From contig OZ007569.1 in assembly GCA_963931925.1 (NCBI GenBank), positions 46,637,021 through 46,701,020 of the forward strand: a DNA stretch of 64,000 nt, given 5' to 3'. This stretch comes from Onchidella celtica. Lineage: Eukaryota > Mollusca > Gastropoda > Systellommatophora > Onchidiidae. Position 1 is the stretch's first letter. The number at the start of each line of letters is the position of its first letter. The notes under the pieces were generated by a model. The model saw nothing but the letters and a program-made list of their open reading frames with translations, was not told where the DNA came from and ran no database searches. The position numbers and the translations under genes are program-made. This document shows, in pieces, positions 61,201-64,000 of the stretch.

Positions 61201-63512
61201 AGTTTAAATTTTCACTTGATCAGGCAACCTGTTAAGAGCAAAAAGAAAATAATGCGAGAAAATCTTGTCTATGATCCAATTATAGATTTCAAGGTAAGAA
61301 GTGAAAGTTCTAAATTGTTTCTCCAGCAGTCAACAATAGTACTTTGAATTGTTTCAAAGATGACATGGGCAGAAATGACATTGTTAGAAGTGGATTCCAC
61401 TGTTCTGAGATTTGGTACATGCCCTTCACCTACATGGTGATAAAACTAAAAATGAAATTAACAGCAGATATAGTGGTAAATATCCTTATGTTTTTACACT
61501 TTCTCTCATTGGTGAAGTGAAAAATACATTTTCTTTCATGGCAATGTTGGGAATCTCTTGTCTAGCCTTTATTGGTGATTCATTTTGTCATTTCCCCATT
61601 TCTGAACTGGGATGTGTATACATTTAGATATGTATGACAACTTTTCAACAAAAAAAAATTATGTGTTAATTTATTACGACCCCATAATTACAGATAGGTG
61701 CAGTAGAGGCTCAGAATTAGAAACAGTTTTCTGACACTGGTTTCGGAAATGATAAAAAATGTTAAGAATGAGCCTGTTAGTGTTAGTGCCTGTTGTTACA
61801 ATCACACCACTTTTCAAAGAGCAATCTTTTAAAACATAAAAAACTGTAGAAGCACCTGAGAGACTTATGTCTACCACAGTTTATAATGCAAGCAGATCAC
61901 AGGACTGGGGATTTTGATGCGGTAATGTGACACAATTTTTCACTACAATCAGATCATCCGGCAAATTATTATAGGAGGTTTTGCAGTTTACAGGCAGCAA
62001 CTGATGTTAGATCTTAGCACAGTGTGATCGAACTTTTTATCTTTGATTTATTGCTGTATTTTCTCAACATTGTGTTGGTTTCTGAACACTAATAATAGCA
62101 AAAAGCTAAAAATGAAATCATGAGTGTTTTGTCTTTCCCTCCTTGGACACCCTGACTTAGGAGAATGTTATACCCAGATTTACCTGTCCTTGACAACCAC
62201 TGATGTTTAGTCTCTTGCCCTGTCCTGCTGTGTTTCCACAATGAAGATCTTACCATCTGTGCAGATAGAACTAGTTCCAGTGGGCAAGTTTATTCATGCA
62301 GCAGGAAAACTTTTAATTCCTACTAGAATACAGAGCCATTGTGCACTGTCTCAGAGAGAATTTTGTGAATATTATCTGTGTCTGTCTACAGGACACGTAC
62401 AAATTCTGCAACACTGTCTGTTTGACAACAGTTTAATCTAAACACATTAGAAAATGCCATAAGCACAAGGAAATAATGCATAGGCCCTAGCAATCTTCCC
62501 TAGCAGTATAGTAAGGCTCGTGTCCTTGAATGTGAACCAGTGGTCAGGAGAGCTGCACTTTGTACGTGCTTCATGTCTTTCTGTCCTTAGCACCTGGCTT
62601 TTCCTTTACACACTGCTGAAAGATCCACATATGCCTGTATTGTGGTGACACATTGGGACACCTCCCCTTCCCCTCCATTCACCCATATAAATACTGGTGT
62701 GGACTAAATTAAAATATATTTTATATACTTTTATCAGATTATACTTTTTTTTTTCCTTTAAATTTTGAATTTGCGGTTGACCATGTGGAATGTACAATAT
62801 ATGAATTTTTAATTTGGCTGTATTTTGGGGACAAGCTGTAATTTTTTCACTTGAAAAAAACAAAAAAATTCAGTGTGAACTATTGGACTGATCAGAGCCA
62901 CAACTTTATTTTGTAAATGCTTGAACATTTTCTGGCTGCATTTCATACAATCCATTTTTGCCATGGAAATGTCTCCATTTTATAAGTCACAGCTGACATG
63001 GTGAAACCCTTATGGAATGAAAATTTAGATTATTTTTTTTTTTAACTACACTGCAAAAATAAAATTTTATAGTGGTTCATCACAATGGGTATAAATCAGT
63101 TATAAAAGTGGGACACATTCTAGCTTATGGTGTTGTTGTTAAGAAACTATTAGTGTAGTAAATTGTGGGCAGTCAAAAGCACTGTCTATGTCATACATTG
63201 AGTTGTATTTTTTTGTTTTAGTTTTATTATCCCCTGTAATGCTTTAGGAAATTTGAGTGATTGCCTTTTACTATGTGTTTTTTACTTTTATCATGGGTGT
63301 TTGCCATGTTTCTTTTGGGATAAGAAGCATTGCATGGTCACACTGTCCTTATGATTTGTATTTATATCCATGAATCCAAACCTTCTACCCACACCATCCA
63401 TTGATGTCCACCATTTCAGGAAGGTAGTTTAAACCAATTAGAGAGCAAATTAAGTGCAGAGGAGGCATCATGGCGGGACCAGTTGCAAGCTGTCCAGTCG
63501 GAACTTTCTCAG
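36577..63512 (+). CDS. RRBP1/KTN1: p180/kinectin family ER protein (20 exons, 3' end outside window)
   Basis: Vertebrate members anchor in the ER membrane and bind ribosomes or microtubules (p180, RRBP1) or kinesin (kinectin, KTN1). Twenty exons with in-frame GT-AG joints give 950 codons: 36,577-37,255; 38,090-38,238; 38,607-38,679; 39,137-39,393; 40,547-40,584; 41,252-41,408; 42,483-42,704; 46,534-46,638; 49,758-49,891; 50,333-50,486; 52,891-52,986; 55,306-55,398; 56,287-56,343; 56,703-56,795; 57,416-57,508; 58,238-58,315; 59,778-59,867; 60,248-60,340; 60,760-60,855; 63,420-63,512. A membrane helix (about residues 6-25) starts the protein, then FSMREKTFEEVIAEQKRR as in the family, a Lys/Glu-rich region to about 226, and a long coiled coil from about 280. 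Diagnostic blocks are LREKNWKAMEAL and LFPDVQVSDKL followed by HREWLVAFEKQA. The p180 decapeptide repeat region is absent. It may represent the ancestor of both vertebrate genes, so I do not choose between them. Confidence 0.93.
38090..38238 (+). CDS. RRBP1/KTN1: RRBP1-like coding exon 2
   Basis: Residues 227-276. It includes KLSDNEVQTLIDILLNRQGL, a short helical segment before the coiled coil. Acceptor CATCTCACAG, donor GTAAAG. Confidence 0.88.
38607..38679 (+). CDS. RRBP1/KTN1: RRBP1-like coding exon 3
   Basis: Residues 277-300 plus one base: KGDPMLLLKKQLEEKEKAF, the family segment that opens the coiled coil. Confidence 0.9.
39137..39393 (+). CDS. RRBP1/KTN1: RRBP1-like coding exon 4
   Basis: Residues 301-386. 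Coiled coil with TRVRELKNELMAEKNKY and a Gln/His-rich middle. Acceptor ATATTTAG, donor GTAAGC. Confidence 0.92.
39545..40030 (-). mobile_element. Second non-LTR retrotransposon 3' fragment
   Basis: Minus strand, in RRBP1-like intron 4. The frame 39,992-39,570 is open and ends at a stop. It carries RIFNTNVKSVLLYVCETW, KRRKWGWLGHMLRK, WNPQGKRNRGRPKTTW and a C-terminal LCPTRGSRV. It is related to, but clearly different from, the copy at 28.2 kb. A TCAAG-like tail follows the stop (39,545-39,567). 5'-truncated. Confidence 0.85.
40547..40584 (+). CDS. RRBP1/KTN1: RRBP1-like coding exon 5 (38 nt)
   Basis: A tiny exon encoding ENKILQENFALK plus two bases. Its phase exactly joins exons 4 and 6. Acceptor TTTCTATTTCAG, donor GTAAGT. 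Confidence 0.85.
41252..41408 (+). CDS. RRBP1/KTN1: RRBP1-like coding exon 6
   Basis: Residues 399-451, coiled coil starting KEIVSLNDQIKHFEKELK and ending TLEASQ. A poly-T tract precedes the acceptor. Confidence 0.9.
42483..42704 (+). CDS. RRBP1/KTN1: RRBP1-like coding exon 7
   Basis: Residues 452-525: KDVDSMIAKRMEEVSQELRK through EARLQ. Regular heptads with Ala, Leu and Glu. Donor GTAAGC. Confidence 0.92.
43981..44265. mobile_element. piggyBac-type MITE
   Basis: Flanked by TTAA (43,977-43,980 and 44,266-44,269) with inverted ends CCCTCT(T/C)AGTGCCA. Inside is a direct repeat of about 54 bp (units from about 44,090 and 44,144, each containing GCGGCTGACTGCTG and AACCTCAAGTGACT). 285 bp, non-coding. 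Confidence 0.8.
44693..45037. mobile_element. hAT-like MITE with 8-bp target duplication
   Basis: Target duplication CTAAATCT at 44,685-44,692 and 45,038-45,045. Ends are inverted repeats of about 30 bp starting AGAGAGTATA. A second inner inverted repeat contains GTCGCTGCGGTAAACAA. 345 bp, no coding frame. Eight-bp duplications fit hAT or P-type elements. Confidence 0.75.
45350..45770. mobile_element. MITE with GTGAGGTG ends
   Basis: Inverted ends GTGAGGTG followed by T-TGC-AAAACCC on both sides; ATTT on both flanks may be the target duplication. Comparison with copy 1 of the host repeat shows this 421 bp is an insertion. Superfamily not determined. Confidence 0.6.
46295..46315. repeat. Poly-G run of 21 bases
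   Basis: Uninterrupted G tract just right of the nested MITEs, in RRBP1-like intron 7. Confidence 0.9.
46534..46638 (+). CDS. RRBP1/KTN1: RRBP1-like coding exon 8
   Basis: Residues 526-560: ESERRRSDLEGNVRNLEKQL through ETETM. Phase 0 on both sides. Acceptor TTCCACAG, donor GTAAGC. Confidence 0.92.
47647..49204 (-). pseudogene. P-element (THAP9-like) transposase, probably broken
   Basis: The frame from ATG 49,204 encodes a THAP zinc finger: C5 and C10 in KCGVVNCKGNY, a Trp in QKWLNVLP, then FFICERHW (C-x2-H) and a PPSIF block near residue 80. THAP fingers bind the subterminal DNA of P elements. This frame stops at 48,617. Further minus-strand pieces follow in other frames. About 48,394-48,240 carries LRDFLVLPSRRKLQSM and LLVDEVKTR, a likely catalytic Asp region. 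48,195-47,860 carries GSMTDNHKINQQ and LYDSVHLLKCLL. 47,865-47,647 runs from FIQEVSRGCLTVPH to FSKHLLRRLAK and a stop. Introns could join some pieces, since P genes are spliced. At 2.43 kb the element is shorter than a typical full P element of about 2.9 kb, so it is likely inactive. Confidence 0.75.
48617..49204 (-). CDS. THAP-domain open frame of the P element
   Basis: 196 codons from MPNKCGVVNCKGNY to a stop, uninterrupted. The THAP finger fills about the first 85 residues, then a linker rich in Pro (SSCLPTPKPAPHEPK) and a region of unknown role. I start at the second ATG of the open frame (49,204) because the finger begins directly there, as in other THAP proteins. It could still give a DNA-binding protein without transposase activity, as in truncated repressor forms known for Drosophila P; that is inference. 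Confidence 0.7.
   Translation of the reverse strand: MPNKCGVVNCKGNYNESNNCRVFKLPKDKQEKQKWLNVLPQCEDFVVDPTKFFICERHWPADTPMVKIPGGHIRPVLPPSIFNVPSSCLPTPKPAPHEPKAEDQQLNYFIKKDRITSFSPDKELLKKYENLLISRPEDKFVCIFMVKDYRESFLSIIVHNKSTLCSPLTLSAFKNGINVPLGKILSPNTGLSSYT
49758..49891 (+). CDS. RRBP1/KTN1: RRBP1-like coding exon 9
   Basis: Residues 561-604 plus two bases. Starts RLLQENKTLSDENKTMNDRL. A non-helical Pro/Gly/Asn-rich stretch (SAPASNGDIHENGPT) breaks the coiled coil. Confidence 0.92.
50333..50486 (+). CDS. RRBP1/KTN1: RRBP1-like coding exon 10
   Basis: Residues 605-656: LSEKSSEVNELTSNVESQKK through KAKNN, coiled coil. Acceptor TCCACCACAG, donor GTAAGT. Confidence 0.92.
52891..52986 (+). CDS. RRBP1/KTN1: RRBP1-like coding exon 11: NWKAMEAL block
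   Basis: Residues 657-688. LREKNWKAMEALEKSEKSS is the block shared by p180 and kinectin and the main basis for naming the family. Confidence 0.95.
54128..54314. mobile_element. Possible short MITE
   Basis: Ends read GCAGGGATGGGAA on the left and, inverted, GCTAGAGATGGGAA on the right. No matching target duplication. About 190 bp, non-coding, in RRBP1-like intron 11. Confidence 0.35.
55306..55398 (+). CDS. RRBP1/KTN1: RRBP1-like coding exon 12
   Basis: Residues 689-719. FQRLFPDVQVSDKL matches the family segment that precedes the EWL block. 93 nt. Confidence 0.94.
56287..56343 (+). CDS. RRBP1/KTN1: RRBP1-like coding exon 13
   Basis: Residues 720-738: PHREWLVAFEKQALKKIPS, the conserved EWL...FEK block. 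57 nt. Confidence 0.94.
56703..56795 (+). CDS. RRBP1/KTN1: RRBP1-like coding exon 14
   Basis: Residues 739-769: KADTDKVAALATENERLKSD and on to NNLSLK. 93 nt, phase 0, coiled coil. Confidence 0.92.
57416..57508 (+). CDS. RRBP1/KTN1: RRBP1-like coding exon 15
   Basis: Residues 770-800: NANEEQSKKWEEANQKLLRQ and on to KQVTEL. 93 nt, phase 0. Confidence 0.93.
58238..58315 (+). CDS. RRBP1/KTN1: RRBP1-like coding exon 16
   Basis: Residues 801-826: NSKSERLIRVEEENQLLKSS, then a Ser/Thr-rich end. 78 nt, phase 0. Confidence 0.9.
58411..58666. mobile_element. Probable hAT-like MITE
   Basis: Ends GGGGTTCCTGC on the left and, inverted, CAGGGTTCCTGCACC on the right. TATTCAT and TATTCAA flank it as an imperfect target duplication. 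The interior has GTCCTGGAAAAGCCCTG-type sequence that I associate with hAT families. About 256 bp, in RRBP1-like intron 16. Confidence 0.5.
59778..59867 (+). CDS. RRBP1/KTN1: RRBP1-like coding exon 17
   Basis: Residues 827-856: SDAENYMQLEKENARLKSEV, ending YQGIVSET. It forms the first half of a two-exon module repeated in exons 19-20. Confidence 0.93.
60248..60340 (+). CDS. RRBP1/KTN1: RRBP1-like coding exon 18
   Basis: Residues 857-887: ENKVRQLEKSIEAEEKVWQE, ending LSESSQ. The E-x2-EE-x2-W pattern is typical of the p180/kinectin coiled coil. 93 nt. Confidence 0.94.
60760..60855 (+). CDS. RRBP1/KTN1: RRBP1-like coding exon 19
   Basis: Residues 888-919: DPSAQQRIAELESLATQQEN, ending YRRILSVT, a counterpart of exon 17. 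96 nt. Confidence 0.93.
63420..63512 (+). CDS. RRBP1/KTN1: RRBP1-like coding exon 20, last in the window
   Basis: Residues 920-950: EGSLNQLESKLSAEEASWRD, ending SELSQ, a counterpart of exon 18. Donor GTATAT is weak but in frame. No stop codon, so the gene goes on to the right. Confidence 0.92.
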
Positions 63513-64000
63513 GTATATGTTTCTGGTTTTAATTCCATTTCCTTAACTCTTTCCCATTCATATTTTTGAACCTGTATGGTGGTTTACAGTAGTCGCTGAT
63601 TTGAACATACAGAAGTAAATTGGATATTTATGCAATTACTAGAACTTTTTTTTTTTTTTTAAACATTTATGAAACCAGAACGTCCAAACCGGACATTTAG
63701 TTTGTGGTACCAGTTTACATACAAAACAAATGATGATAATCGCGCTCAGATTAATGCAGAGATATGGAGAACAGAAATCCTTTTGTGTGGGCATACCAAG
63801 TTTCCCAGATGCACAGATCAATATTGAAAGTATGTAGAAATCTGGTAAATTTTGAATGCATAAATAAGTATGATATATGACATTATTGTAGCTTGCACAA
63901 CACTGGCTTACTGTAGACGCATGCCTTGTGATATATTGGCATTGCACTCAAACAAGTATTTATCAAACTTTCATTAGACACTCAAAATAAACGAAATATC
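63513..64000 (+). other. Partial intron 20 of the RRBP1-like gene
   Basis: T-rich intronic sequence with no exon seen before the window ends. Confidence 0.7.

Noticed and set aside
61211-61291. Exon-like segment between CAG and GTAAGA in RRBP1-like intron 19
   Set aside because: The frame needed to join exons 19 and 20 meets a stop codon almost at once.
1-64000. CRISPR arrays, bacterial operons, rRNA or intact tRNA genes
   Set aside because: No regularly spaced repeats with unique spacers, no ribosome-binding-site-led gene series and no cloverleaf-like sequence seen; gene structure is that of an animal nucleus.

Overview
This window is nuclear DNA from an animal. It is AT-rich, and its genes are cut into small exons with GT-AG introns of several hundred to several thousand bases. 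It carries many decayed transposons. The gene families, the RTE-like LINE ends, the P, piggyBac and hAT-like elements and the scattered GATCTA-type simple repeats suggest a marine invertebrate, most likely a mollusc. The species call is inference from style, not from a diagnostic gene.

Layout. (1) 1-5,334: no cellular coding exon seen. A badly decayed transposon occupies about 1,919-5,014. (2) 5,335-5,439: a probable last coding exon of an unrecognised plus-strand gene, followed by about 9 kb of T-rich non-coding DNA (a long 3' UTR and/or intergenic) that holds a piggyBac deletion derivative at 7,022-7,590. (3) 14,555-17,909: a DNA element with long inverted repeats. Its minus-strand protein has motifs that resemble PIN/FEN-type nucleases rather than a DDE transposase. 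(4) 20,719-31,224, minus strand: a complete six-exon enolase-phosphatase E1 gene (ENOPH1, methionine salvage), whose introns carry a nested TTAA/hAT-like element, a pogo-like MITE and a LINE fragment. (5) 31.4-35.8 kb: intergenic DNA between divergent genes, with a hairpin and a tetranucleotide microsatellite. (6) 36,577 to the window end, plus strand: the first 20 coding exons (950 codons) of a p180/kinectin (RRBP1/KTN1) family ER membrane coiled-coil gene, which continues past the window. Its introns carry a LINE fragment, a nested group of MITEs at 43.1-46.3 kb and a P element at 47,168-49,600 with perfect 30-bp terminal inverted repeats and a perfect 8-bp target duplication.

The two recognised genes are divergent neighbours with unrelated roles: ENOPH1 is a cytosolic methionine-salvage enzyme, and the p180/kinectin protein is an ER membrane protein for ribosome or kinesin binding. 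I see no operon-like or pathway link. Exon borders were placed by hand from reading-frame continuity and GT-AG signals. All joints keep frame across both genes. The most unusual contents are the PIN/FEN-like element, the intact-ended P element and the ENOPH1 protein's 44-residue acidic tail.
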